From assembly GCF_946479965.1 (NCBI RefSeq), contig NZ_CAMLHX010000012.1, positions 1 through 64,000 of the forward strand: 64,000 nt of DNA, given 5' to 3'. A program made the position numbers and the translations under genes. Shown here in pieces: positions 26,713-34,197 of the stretch. The notes beneath the pieces are model-generated. The model was not told the DNA's origin. It searched no databases and was given only the letters and a program-made list of their open reading frames with translations. The number at the start of each line of letters is the position of its first letter. The stretch's first letter is position 1. The DNA comes from an uncultured Mucilaginibacter sp. (GTDB lineage: Bacteria; Bacteroidota; Bacteroidia; Sphingobacteriales; Sphingobacteriaceae).

Positions 26713-27063
26713 ATGAAACAAAAAACAGCCAATGTAACGGATTCTGATATAGAACGAATCATCTTAAGGGATTTTTCTCGGTCAGATCAGAAAACGGTGA
26801 AAATCATACTATCAAATTATAAAACCGATGGCGCGAACGAAAGAAATAGAGTTTACGCGGACGCGTTGAAGTTATCCGCAGGTGATATTGCCCTGCTTGA
26901 AAAGTATGTTCACCGAGCTAACGTTGACTACCGCGACTTAATTGCATTATCAGAGTATCCAAATTATACCGAACACATGTTTGATGATGATTTTTCAGGC
27001 AAAAGAAAAGCCAAACTTATTGACGATGATTGGCGACAATATCAGGAATGGTTCATGAAATAA
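26713..27063 (+). CDS. small cytoplasmic protein, cassette 1
   Basis: 116 residues with no signal peptide and no family that I recognise. It is rich in charged residues: SDIERIILRDFSRSDQKTVK, a central ALKLSAGDIALLEKYVHRAN, and an acidic-then-basic end around FDDDFSGKRKAKLIDDDW. Size and style recall immunity-type proteins, but no toxin gene is nearby and the idea is unsupported. The frame opens at a TTG (26698); the ATG at 26713 is preferred. Its stop overlaps the next start (TAATG). Confidence 0.72.
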   Translation: MKQKTANVTDSDIERIILRDFSRSDQKTVKIILSNYKTDGANERNRVYADALKLSAGDIALLEKYVHRANVDYRDLIALSEYPNYTEHMFDDDFSGKRKAKLIDDDWRQYQEWFMK

Positions 27064-27572
27064 TGCCTATAAGGTTAGCCACAGCTAAAAAAATGAAAAA
27101 AGTATTGGTAGTAATTGTCGTGATAATTGCGACCATCTACATAGGGCAGCTTGTTTATAAAACGTTGTGTATTAGTTGTACAACTCCACCAGTCAAGGAG
27201 TATACGTATAGAGGACCCGTTGCGGACTTAATTGCGGGTTTTAAAGTCCTTGCAAGTTCAAATGAAAAAATAAAATTTAGAATAAGCGACACACTTGACT
27301 ATAAATCAGGTGAAGATGCTTATGCAATGACTATAACTGTTAATTATCAAAATCAAGTAATACGATACGATTTAATTGGCGAAAATCTTCCTTCATCTAC
27401 AAGGGGTTTGGAAACACGAATAAAATTGACTGGTGCTAACAACTTAACGAACAATAAAGGAGGCTATGGCATTGGCGCCGATGGTATACAAGAGATATTA
27501 AACGAATTTCAGCTATTGATTTTAGAACCTTTAGCAAAAAAGCAAAACATAGAAATAACGCCGTTGAATTAA
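27063..27572 (+). CDS. membrane-anchored protein of unknown function, cassette 1
   Basis: 169 residues from the ATG at 27063, which overlaps the upstream stop codon; an alternative ATG at 27093 gives the more typical start MKKVLVVIVVIIATIYIG. One N-terminal membrane segment is followed by a soluble domain with FRISDTLDYKSGEDAYAMTI and a C-terminal helix (GIQEILNEFQLLILEPLAK). Unrecognised family. It is probably exposed on the periplasmic side. It is the last gene before repeat module A1. Confidence 0.7.
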   Translation: MPIRLATAKKMKKVLVVIVVIIATIYIGQLVYKTLCISCTTPPVKEYTYRGPVADLIAGFKVLASSNEKIKFRISDTLDYKSGEDAYAMTITVNYQNQVIRYDLIGENLPSSTRGLETRIKLTGANNLTNNKGGYGIGADGIQEILNEFQLLILEPLAKKQNIEITPLN

Positions 27573-27583
27573 TTCCTGCCACT

Positions 27584-27639
27584 GTTGGTGTTCGGCGGGT
27601 GGGCCGTTGTTGCGTCTTATGACCAACAACTTGTGCGCT
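27584..27639 (+). repeat. module A copy 1
   Basis: 56-bp module. The last 37 bp (27603-27639) are nearly identical in all three copies and contain GCCGTTGTTGCGTC and CTTGTGCGCT. GTTGTTG-c-GTC-TTAT-GAC-CAACAAC forms a hairpin with one bulge. Other copies start at 28234 and 29041. Confidence 0.85.
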
Positions 27640-27678
27640 AGAAAAGCGGATCGACAGAGTTTGGTGGGCCGGGGCAAC

Positions 27679-27729
27679 GAGACAGAGTCTCGGAGCATAG
27701 GGGTCCGTAGTTGAAAACTACGGACAGCG
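27679..27729 (+). repeat. module B copy 2
   Basis: 51 bp, same length as copy 1 and nearly identical. Both hairpins are perfect (GAGAC/GTCTC and the 10-bp GTCCGTAGTT stem with GAA loop). It lies 39 bp after module A1 and just before the next lipoprotein gene. Confidence 0.85.
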
Positions 27730-27738
27730 GTAATTGTG

Positions 27739-28218
27739 ATGTCCAAAAAAATGAAAAGCATTAAAACAATAAACTTGGCCGTGTGGGTTGTAACTGTTCT
27801 CCTGAGCAGCTGTCGTGTTGATCCTCAAAAAATCCAACTGACAAAATTTAATGCTTCTTACGAAGAACTTTCAGGCAAACATGACCGGATTAAATTTATG
27901 TTTTCTAATCAGGATCGTATTAAATATGTTGAGTTTAAGTTAGAGGATTTTAATGCAGCTTCGATTACGGCTTTCCCCGATACGTATAAGTTATTCCAGG
28001 ACGGAGACATAGCTGAAATTGTTGCTTATTCGTCAAGCTGTATTTTCTTTGTTTTGAAAATACATAAAGGCATATATGATGATGAATTTGAATGCCTTAA
28101 AAAATATAATGCATCAAAATGTATTTTATTCAAAGACGGGTGTGTAAAAACAGAAGACGAGCAAACGCTGGAAGATGACTGGAAATATGAACGTATTCAT
28201 TTACATATTTGCGATTAG
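27739..28218 (+). CDS. small lipoprotein, cassette 2
   Basis: 159 residues from the ATG at 27739 (27751 is an alternative). The signal has a lipobox ending LLSSC. The mature part is charged, with ASYEELSGKHDRIKFMF and YVEFKLEDFNAASITAFPDTY. A hydrophobic SSCIFFVLKIHKG segment and a Cys-containing C-terminus follow. I recognise no family. It is bracketed by module B2 (10 bp upstream) and module A2 (16 bp downstream), which makes it the cleanest example of the B-gene-A unit. Confidence 0.72.
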   Translation: MSKKMKSIKTINLAVWVVTVLLSSCRVDPQKIQLTKFNASYEELSGKHDRIKFMFSNQDRIKYVEFKLEDFNAASITAFPDTYKLFQDGDIAEIVAYSSSCIFFVLKIHKGIYDDEFECLKKYNASKCILFKDGCVKTEDEQTLEDDWKYERIHLHICD

Positions 28219-28233
28219 GCTGCCCGTGCCCTT

Positions 28234-28289
28234 GTTGATGCGCAGCGCGTAGGCCGTTGTTGCGTCTTATGACCAAAAATTTGTGCGCT
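28234..28289 (+). repeat. module A copy 2
   Basis: 56 bp with the same 37-bp core. CAACAAC is changed to CAAAAAT, which breaks the outer stem of the A hairpin. The loop region GCGTCTTATGACC is conserved. Confidence 0.8.
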
Positions 28290-28389
28290 GGGAAAAGGTG
28301 GAGTTAGTTAGTGGTGCGATGACAACACCGACCACAGGCTGAAACTACATACAAATGCACGCTTTTAAGATTTTTGCTCATTCTTGCTA

Positions 28390-28569
28390 ATGGAAATTCT
28401 GGAAATTATAGGCTCTTTAATCAGGCATTATATTTTTAATGTCCCCTACAAAAAACGTAGTAAAAAGAAATCGGACGATTGGTACGGTGGAGATGAATAT
28501 AATGATCTATTTGTCGGGCTGGCGGCGGTGATTGCTGTTGTTTGCCTGTGTGGGCTCATCTTTTATTAA
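28390..28569 (+). CDS. 59-residue membrane protein between modules A2 and B3
   Basis: Small ORF: MEILEIIGSLIRHYIFNVPY, a Lys-rich segment (KKRSKKKSDDWYGG), then a C-terminal membrane helix (LFVGLAAVIAVVCLCGLIF). The frame opens at a TTG (28384); the ATG at 28390 is taken. It lies between module A2 and module B3, the only gene in the array outside a B-to-A bracket. The well-formed helix and basic linker support a real gene, but homologues would be needed to prove it. Confidence 0.5.
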   Translation: MEILEIIGSLIRHYIFNVPYKKRSKKKSDDWYGGDEYNDLFVGLAAVIAVVCLCGLIFY

Positions 28570-28650
28570 TTTTAACGTGGTGTCCCTGGCGTTGATAACC
28601 CGTCAGACCGGGGATTTGTGAGTCAGAACCGACGAGGTAGAAGGATGGGC

Positions 28651-28698
28651 TAGACAGCGTCTCGGAGCATAGGGGTCCGTAGTTGAAATCGAACAGCG
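28651..28698 (+). repeat. module B copy 3, right arm degraded
   Basis: The first hairpin is AGACAGCGTCT. The spacer and the left arm of the second hairpin (GTCCGTAGTTGAA) match copies 1 and 2, but the right arm reads ATCGAACAGCG, so the palindrome is lost by a short deletion and changes. Confidence 0.8.
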
Positions 28699-28723
28699 GG
28701 TTACAAGGAAGATATTTCAAGAA

Positions 28724-29026
28724 ATGAAAACATTCAAAAATACATTGCGGATTGTAGTTGGACTGGCATTAATGTTAGGTGCTATAACGGTAGTTCTTAA
28801 TCTCAATCGGGCTCCGGCAGAATCCATTGCTATTCTGTTATTTTATGTTTATTTAATTGAATTTCCACTCTTTATAGTTTTCATTTTTGTGCTATTGTAT
28901 CAATGCCTTTTTAAAAGAAAGTCTGTTTTCCTTTTTAAAACCGAATTAATTTATTTATCGATACAGGTTTTCGTTATTGTTTTGCTCTCTCTTTCGAGCA
29001 TAAATTGTCCAACATGCTGGGGCTAA
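28724..29026 (+). CDS. small integral membrane protein, cassette 3
   Basis: 100 residues with three predicted membrane segments: about residues 8-26 (LRIVVGLALMLGAITVVLN), 35-62 (SIAILLFYVYLIEFPLFIVF) and 73-93 (LIYLSIQVFVIVLLSLSS). A short Cys-containing tail (NCPTCWG) has a C-x-x-C pair. No family recognised. It lies 25 bp after module B3 and 14 bp before module A3. Confidence 0.65.
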   Translation: MKTFKNTLRIVVGLALMLGAITVVLNLNRAPAESIAILLFYVYLIEFPLFIVFIFVLLYQCLFKRKSVFLFKTELIYLSIQVFVIVLLSLSSINCPTCWG

Positions 29027-29040
29027 ATATTTTCGCCCTT

Positions 29041-29096
29041 GTTGGTGTTTGGAGCCTAAGCCGTTGTTGCGTCTTATGACCAACAACTTGTGCGCT
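29041..29096 (+). repeat. module A copy 3
   Basis: 56 bp, with the core identical to copy 1, so the GTTGTTG/CAACAAC stem is intact. It closes the third B-gene-A unit. Confidence 0.85.
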
Positions 29097-29103
29097 GGGA
29101 AAA

Positions 29104-29415
29104 AGCAAATGCCCCGACAGTCGGTGTTCCAAATCAGTTGATTTGCTGTTCCAAAGTGTTCCAATTTTAATCGAATATTGAAAAGCGCTACAATGCGCTT
29201 ATTATCAGCAACTTGTTGGCAATTTACAGCCAACTTTACTGACTTATAAGTAGTTTCAAAGTGTTCCAAACTGTTTCGGGACAAAATGTTAAGTAGCTTA
29301 TAAACAGCCGGTTAATACCGTCAGTTGGTTCGGCGTAATTTTAAGGCTTTATATTTTTTGGAACAGCAGCACGCCCGGCAACAGGGAGGTAAGATGACGT
29401 GCCACGTTGTTCACC
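29104..29415. other. gene-free stretch with TGTTCCAAA boxes
   Basis: No convincing gene on either strand. Direct repeats close to TGTTCCAAA occur at 29125-29133, 29147-29155, 29157-29165 and 29262-29270, with a variant AGTTTCAAA at 29252-29260. A small AAGCGC/GCGCTT stem lies near 29185. The arrangement resembles recombinase arm sites, but no integrase gene is present. Confidence 0.5.
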
Positions 29416-29826
29416 TCAAAATTCGTCGGCAGTTGAGCGGCTCTCAGCAAATGGCGAGCTGGAAAAGTTGATGGTTAGGGTGTCGTGGTTCAATGCAAAG
29501 GACCACTCCGAGGTTTGGTCCTTTTTCTCGGTAACGCTGTCCTCACAGCCAAATGTAAACCTAACATCCAGCACTATTCTGAAACTGCCTTTACCAGTTG
29601 CCGCGCTATAATTAACCCGGTCAAAAGCCATGCGGGTAACGTCAGGCGATCCGCCTTGCCTGAACTCGCGCTGCAGCTCAAGCGCCAATTGATTATAATT
29701 GATAGAGCTCGGTTCAAACAAATAATCCAGGAATGCTGCCACATTTGCATCAGGCTTGCTTAATTGAGTGATCTGTAGCGGGCTAAGATTGATCTCGAAA
29801 CTTTCCATGGCGTCAAAAATCGGCAT
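29416..29826 (-). CDS. hypothetical protein
   Basis: 136 residues, or 130 from the internal ATG at 29808 (MESFEINLSPLQITQLSKPD). Soluble, acidic-to-neutral, with LDYLFEPSSINYNQLALELQREFRQ and a beta-rich GKGSFRIVLDVRFTFGCED segment. No family is recognised. Amino-acid use looks like a real gene and not an antisense shadow, and no better frame exists opposite. It marks the right boundary of the accessory array and diverges from the following membrane protein. Confidence 0.65.
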   Translation of the reverse strand: MPIFDAMESFEINLSPLQITQLSKPDANVAAFLDYLFEPSSINYNQLALELQREFRQGGSPDVTRMAFDRVNYSAATGKGSFRIVLDVRFTFGCEDSVTEKKDQTSEWSFALNHDTLTINFSSSPFAESRSTADEF

Positions 29827-29885
29827 TTAAAAAACTAATGTGCCTATAAAGGATGTTTTTCCTAATTTAGATTTTTCGTTACCCG

Positions 29886-30272
29886 ATGAAACCGCTCCAC
29901 CGCAATCTGCTTATAGCCTCTAACCTGTACCGTGCATCGGCACTGTTAACGGTTTTGGCCTATTTCCTTTCCGGAAAAGAAGCCGCCCTGCCCGAAGTGC
30001 TTGTTATAGCCATAACGTTAGTTGTGGCTTACCTGATAAGGGCGGGCCTTAACTGGCTAAAATGGATCCTGCTGGCATGGGACCTGTTCTATCTTCCTTT
30101 TTTTGTAATGGCATTGCTGCAGCCATGGACGGGCAAGGTTGGGATAAACCTGTTAGCCATAGCTATTGATCTGCTGCAGATAATTGCCCTTGTGTTTTTG
30201 TTCCTGCCCAGAAAGGAAGAGCCGGAAGAAGAGCCTGTAGCAGATGAAGAACAACCCTCGGATATTGAATAA
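29886..30272 (+). CDS. small integral membrane protein
   Basis: 128 residues with four likely membrane helices at about residues 15-30, 36-56, 59-80 and 85-107. A strongly acidic C-terminal tail (KEEPEEEPVADEEQPSD) follows. Unknown function. The stop codon is 2 bp before the Crp-type regulator start, so the two are probably one operon and the regulator may control it. Confidence 0.75.
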   Translation: MKPLHRNLLIASNLYRASALLTVLAYFLSGKEAALPEVLVIAITLVVAYLIRAGLNWLKWILLAWDLFYLPFFVMALLQPWTGKVGINLLAIAIDLLQIIALVFLFLPRKEEPEEEPVADEEQPSDIE

Positions 30273-30274
30273 CC

Positions 30275-30850
30275 ATGCCCTCTGCTTTTATATCTCATAT
30301 TAAGAATTATGTTCCACTTACCGCCGATGAGGAGCAGATCGTGAATGGGCACATACGGGTATTAAATATCAAAAAGAAAGCCTGGCTACTAACCGAAGGG
30401 CAGATATGCCGCAGTAATTATTTTGTTGAGAATGGCTGCCTGCGGATGTACTACATTACAGATAAGGGCACGGAGCAGATAACGCAATTCGCCCTGGAGA
30501 ACTGGTGGCTCGCCGATTACATGAGCCTGACGATGCAAAAGCCCTCGCCGTTTTTTATACAGGCTGTTGAAGATGTGCAGGTAGTAGCCCTCGACCATCA
30601 TAAGCAAGAGGAACTGCTACTGCAGATACCTAAAATGGAGCGTTATTTCAGGCTGATGATGCAACGAGCGTATGCTGCCATGCAAATGCGCATTAAATAT
30701 ATACGCGACCAGTCAAAGGAAGAAGTGTATCACCAGTTTAGTGGTCTTTTCCCGGATTTTGTGCAGCGTATACCGCAATACATGCTGGCCTCATACCTGG
30801 GCCTCACGCCAGAATATTTGAGCGAGATCCGCAAGAAAAAGCACCCCTAA
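30275..30850 (+). CDS. Crp/Fnr-family transcriptional regulator
   Basis: 191 residues. The N-terminal cyclic-nucleotide-binding fold (about residues 25-115) has YFVENGCLRMYYITDKGTEQ and FALENWWLADYMSL. It lacks the Arg-Ser phosphate-binding motif of true cAMP binders. The C-terminal end contains a short helix-turn-helix (QYMLASYLGLTPEYLSEIRKK). This is a standard Bacteroidota Crp-like subfamily with unknown effector. It precedes a carboxymuconolactone decarboxylase-type gene, a frequent pairing in the phylum, which suggests that it regulates that gene. Confidence 0.88.
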   Translation: MPSAFISHIKNYVPLTADEEQIVNGHIRVLNIKKKAWLLTEGQICRSNYFVENGCLRMYYITDKGTEQITQFALENWWLADYMSLTMQKPSPFFIQAVEDVQVVALDHHKQEELLLQIPKMERYFRLMMQRAYAAMQMRIKYIRDQSKEEVYHQFSGLFPDFVQRIPQYMLASYLGLTPEYLSEIRKKKHP

Positions 30851-30894
30851 CGCATTTCTTAAACCAGTTTAATTTTTACCCGGATATGCCACTG

Positions 30895-30902
30895 TATGTT
30901 TG
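30895..30902 (+). promoter_or_regulatory. promoter -7 element TATGTTTG
   Basis: Matches TAnnTTTG and lies 22 bp before the ATG of the AhpD-like gene. It supports the start at 30925 and separate transcription from the regulator. Confidence 0.4.
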
Positions 30903-30924
30903 TCTCAACAAAAAACATACAACA

Positions 30925-31371
30925 ATGAGCACTAGAATTGATATCCAAAAACAACAACCCGAGGCTTACAAGGCAATGTTCGGCCTTGAGAAATATTTGA
31001 GCGGCACGCCAATACCCCCGCTTCACAGAGAATTGATAAAAATTAGGTCATCACAAATAAATGGTTGTGCCTTTTGTATAGACATGCACACCCGCGATGC
31101 CCGCAAATTAGGTGAAACCGAGCAACGCATATATTTACTAAACGCCTGGCGCGAAGTAGATAACCTATTTACCGAGGAAGAGCGCTGCATATTAGCCATA
31201 ACCGAAGAAGTTACATTAATAAGTAAGCATGGCCTTACCGAAGAAACCTATGCTAAAGCGGCTCAGCTGTTTGAGCCGGATTACATTGCGCAGCTTATAA
31301 TGGCAGTAGTTACCATTAACGCCTGGAACCGCATAGCCATATCAACCCATATGCAACCGGCACAGGCGTAG
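30925..31371 (+). CDS. carboxymuconolactone decarboxylase / AhpD-like protein
   Basis: 148 residues from the ATG at 30925. CMD fold with the redox motif CAFC followed by IDMHTRDARKLGE, as in alkylhydroperoxidase AhpD-type proteins. AWREVDNLFTEEER and the C-terminal AVVTINAWNRIAI are also typical. A role in peroxide reduction is likely from the Cys pair but unproven. Located downstream of a Crp-type regulator and closed by a strong terminator. Confidence 0.9.
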   Translation: MSTRIDIQKQQPEAYKAMFGLEKYLSGTPIPPLHRELIKIRSSQINGCAFCIDMHTRDARKLGETEQRIYLLNAWREVDNLFTEEERCILAITEEVTLISKHGLTEETYAKAAQLFEPDYIAQLIMAVVTINAWNRIAISTHMQPAQA

Positions 31372-31393
31372 TTTTGTAAAAGATCCATCAACG

Positions 31394-31436
31394 AAGAGGC
31401 CGTATCATCTCATTCATGATACGGCCTCTTTTTTTG
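31394..31436 (+). terminator. rho-independent terminator
   Basis: GAGGCCGTATCAT pairs with ATGATACGGCCTC around a short loop, followed by seven T. It is among the strongest hairpins in the window and separates the AhpD-like gene from the convergent CE15 gene. Confidence 0.92.
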
Positions 31437-31447
31437 AATAATAAAGC

Positions 31448-32857
31448 TTATTTAAAATATTTATCTGCCCAGGTTAAAAAGTATGGCCAGTTAGGTCCAT
31501 CAACGTGGCCGCCTGCATGCTGACGGAAGGCAACATCGCCATCAACCATTGTTTCAATTTTAGGGAAAACATCCGTTTTCGTCGGTTTTTTGCCCAACAG
31601 CTTATATGCTGGTCCGGCTGCCGCAGCCGCCATAAACATACCCTGCGCATCCGCCCAACCATCCTGGCCGATCTTGGCCACCTTGCCGCCGCTGATAAAT
31701 ACAGGGCGCGGTGCACATAGCGCGATCAATTCATGAGCATCAACAGGCAGATCGTTCCATTGCAGGATGCTGCCGTATTTTAGAAAGTTTCCTGCCATCC
31801 AGTGATACTCTGAGGCGGCGGTAACGTTTTCAATTACTTCGCCAAAGTTGCGGCGATAGATCTTCGCGCCACCTTCGCCTGATGAACTTACATAAGCCGT
31901 TGCCATACGCGGATTAAAAGCCAGCGCCACTAGAGCACCTTTGCCGTAACGGGAGTGGCCCTGTATGGCCACTTTCTTAGCGTCAACAGCTTTATTGGTC
32001 TTGAAATAATCTATGGCACGGTCGGCACCCCATGCCCAGGCACGCAGGGCACCCCAATCGTCGGGTTTTCGGAAAGCGCCTTTGTTAACTAAGCCTATTA
32101 TGCCCTTGGTTAATCCGGCCCCGTTATCGGCCTGTATGCTGCCGGGGTTTAATGCTGCATAGGCCCAGCCTTTTTCTAATATTTGTTGTTGAGCGCTTTT
32201 AGGTGCGGGTGCAGCGCCCGGAGCGCCGGTTCTTGGCGGGCCGAAACCACCGGCACCAAAACCACCGGCAGGACGAGGAGCTAAAAAGTCGCCGCCACCA
32301 AATACCATTATTACAGGCACAGCTTTGGTTGCGCTTCTGGGCACGGTTAACGTTAATTGTATATCTACATTTATTGTCGGATAGGCCGAATTATCTACAT
32401 GGCCCACCAACTGCTTAACATTTACGGGGATGTTATTTACCACCTGGTCGCTATCCTTATAAACCCTCCATGTTACTTTCGGTACATTTTTGGGTATGCG
32501 GCCATACACTTCTTTCTCAAAAAGTTCCACAATTTCGGCACGGCGTTTAGGCCATTCTGATGCTTTGGTTACTTTTTTACCATTATTAAATTTTAATACT
32601 TCGGGTAGCTCTGGGTAGGGGTTAGCCAGCGCTTCATCGTAATTGGTAAAATTAGCGGCGGTAGAGTCTGAGCCGCTTCTGGGGGGCCTCATGGCGGTAA
32701 TGCCCAACTGCTTTATCATGTCGTTACGATCAGTCTGGGTAGCATCAGCCACTGCTTTTTGGGCGGCCTGCTGCTCCGGCGTTTGGGCCGGACGCTGTGC
32801 AAATGATGAATCAGCAAATGCCGCGCAGGTAAAAATAAGTGCGATTGTCTTTTTCAT
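31448..32857 (-). CDS. CE15-like glucuronoyl esterase family protein
   Basis: 469 residues with a signal peptide (ends near SSFAQ). Alpha/beta-hydrolase of the carbohydrate esterase family 15 type. The nucleophile elbow is GHSRYGKGA with Ser302. The catalytic His is probably His447 or His451 in FRQHAGGHVDGPNW. SSSGEGGAKIYRR and LIALCAPRPVFISGG are typical. CE15 enzymes cut ester links between lignin and glucuronoxylan. A Gly/Ala/Pro-rich loop (about residues 195-220) is an insertion of uncertain structure. No other carbohydrate-active gene is nearby, so the substrate is open. Confidence 0.88.
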   Translation of the reverse strand: MKKTIALIFTCAAFADSSFAQRPAQTPEQQAAQKAVADATQTDRNDMIKQLGITAMRPPRSGSDSTAANFTNYDEALANPYPELPEVLKFNNGKKVTKASEWPKRRAEIVELFEKEVYGRIPKNVPKVTWRVYKDSDQVVNNIPVNVKQLVGHVDNSAYPTINVDIQLTLTVPRSATKAVPVIMVFGGGDFLAPRPAGGFGAGGFGPPRTGAPGAAPAPKSAQQQILEKGWAYAALNPGSIQADNGAGLTKGIIGLVNKGAFRKPDDWGALRAWAWGADRAIDYFKTNKAVDAKKVAIQGHSRYGKGALVALAFNPRMATAYVSSSGEGGAKIYRRNFGEVIENVTAASEYHWMAGNFLKYGSILQWNDLPVDAHELIALCAPRPVFISGGKVAKIGQDGWADAQGMFMAAAAAGPAYKLLGKKPTKTDVFPKIETMVDGDVAFRQHAGGHVDGPNWPYFLTWADKYFK

Positions 32858-33210
32858 TTATAATTTAGTTTTATCGGGTTCGGTATTGGTTTTGTGTCAG
32901 GATGGATCGTTTCCGGACACAATCAATTAAAGATAAATATTATTGTAGCCCGCAATCTATCACCCGGATAAAATGCTTGTTACAATTGTTAAGCGTACAA
33001 TAATTTCTGACAATAGCCGAGGGCCGTTTCAGAGCCCTTGCATAGCTACCGAAGGCATATGACAGCAGGGAAGCTACTGGTGAAAAAGCGGTCAACAATT
33101 GTACTTTTTACAACAATACAATATCTGCCGGGGCAAAAAAAAATTTATAAAGAGGCTAAAAATGTTTTGGTGATTTTTTACCTTTAAGCGGATAACCCTT
33201 TACTTGTCAC
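32858..33210. other. 353-bp divergent gap without recognised features
   Basis: Between the divergent CE15 and DUF2167 genes. No ORF, tRNA or clear hairpin terminator is seen. A TACCTTTA at 33179-33186 differs by one base from the promoter -7 consensus and could serve the DUF2167 gene. Several ACAATTGT-like words occur, but I see no ordered repeat. Confidence 0.4.
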
Positions 33211-34188
33211 ATGAAGAAATTTTACACTATCGCTTTAGCCCTTACATTTTATTTGACAACCGCCATAGCGCAGGTTGACAGTACAACCTTAAAGATACAG
33301 GCCTTTGAGGCATCCTTCACCTATCAGCATGGTGCCATTAAAATTGGAAAGGGTACCGGCGTGGTGAATGTCCCTGTTGGGTTTAAATACCTTGACTCTA
33401 TACAGGCCGAGAAGGTGCTTACCGAAATATGGGGAAACCCTAAAGGCACAAGCAAATCGCTTGGTTTTATTTTGCCGGAAAAGCAAGGTATTCTGAGCGA
33501 CAATGGGTATGTGTTTAACATAGAATATGATGCTATGGGGTATGTAAAGGATGACGACGCCGACGATATTGATTATGATGAACTGCTGGAGAGCATGAAA
33601 TCAGAAGCAAAGGAAGAAAGCACACAGCGGCAGAAGGATGGTTACCCGGCTATTGCCATGGTTGGCTGGGCCTCAAAGCCCTATTATGACAAAGACAAGC
33701 ACATACTGCACTGGGCAAAAGAAATAAAATTTGGTACTGACAGCGTTAACACACTCAATTACAACGTGCGTGTTTTGGGCCGCAAGGGGGTGCTTATTTT
33801 AAACGCTATAGCTACCATGAACGAGATGCCTGCCGTAAAAGCCAGCATCCCGCAGGTGCTGAACAGCGTATCCTTTTCTGATGGCAATAAATATACGGAG
33901 TTCGATTCGGGCATTGACAATGTAGCGGCCTGGACACTGGGCGGCCTTGTGGCCGGTAAGGTATTGGCTAAAGTGGGTTTCTTCGCATTGATACTCAAGT
34001 TCTGGAAAGTTGTTGCAATAGCGGTAGTGGCAGGCTTTTCGGCTATCCGTAAGTTTTTCGGCTTTAAAAAGGCTCAAAGCTCGTCTGAGCCAGAGACTGA
34101 ACCTGTTGGCGAGTTGGAAACCCCGGAACAAAAGGAAGGCGAAACGCCCGACTTAAAAGAAGGGGTTCAGGATAAACCTATAGTATAA
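33211..34188 (+). CDS. DUF2167 domain membrane protein
   Basis: 325 residues. Signal peptide (ends near AIAQ), then the DUF2167 region (about residues 25-285). It has GTGVVNVPVGFKYLDSIQAE, LGFILPEKQGILSDNGYVFN, GWASKPYYDKDKHILHWAKE and NYNVRVLGRKGVLILN. Two hydrophobic C-terminal segments lie at about 245-285, followed by an acidic tail. The topology matches a periplasmic domain anchored by C-terminal helices. Function of the family is unknown. It converges on the antiporter gene with a 9-bp gap. Confidence 0.88.
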   Translation: MKKFYTIALALTFYLTTAIAQVDSTTLKIQAFEASFTYQHGAIKIGKGTGVVNVPVGFKYLDSIQAEKVLTEIWGNPKGTSKSLGFILPEKQGILSDNGYVFNIEYDAMGYVKDDDADDIDYDELLESMKSEAKEESTQRQKDGYPAIAMVGWASKPYYDKDKHILHWAKEIKFGTDSVNTLNYNVRVLGRKGVLILNAIATMNEMPAVKASIPQVLNSVSFSDGNKYTEFDSGIDNVAAWTLGGLVAGKVLAKVGFFALILKFWKVVAIAVVAGFSAIRKFFGFKKAQSSSEPETEPVGELETPEQKEGETPDLKEGVQDKPIV

Positions 34189-34197
34189 ATATCAACG

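Noticed and set aside
26713..27572. Toxin-antitoxin or toxin-immunity pair
   Set aside because: The overlapping start and stop fit a pair, but neither protein has a recognised toxin, antitoxin or immunity motif, and no polymorphic toxin is near.
27584..29096. Integron attC sites as an explanation for module A
   Set aside because: The arms GTTGTTG and CAACAAC lack the GTTRRRY/RYYYAAC signature, the stem is broken in copy 2, and there is no integrase gene.
25552..29096. CRISPR array
   Set aside because: Only three copies of each module, 600-2100 bp apart, with genes between them and no cas genes.
28955..29284. Minus-strand ORF of 109 codons over module A3
   Set aside because: It is antisense to the cassette 3 gene, and its AHKLLVIRRNNG part is simply the repeat read backwards; the same peptide appears opposite module A1.
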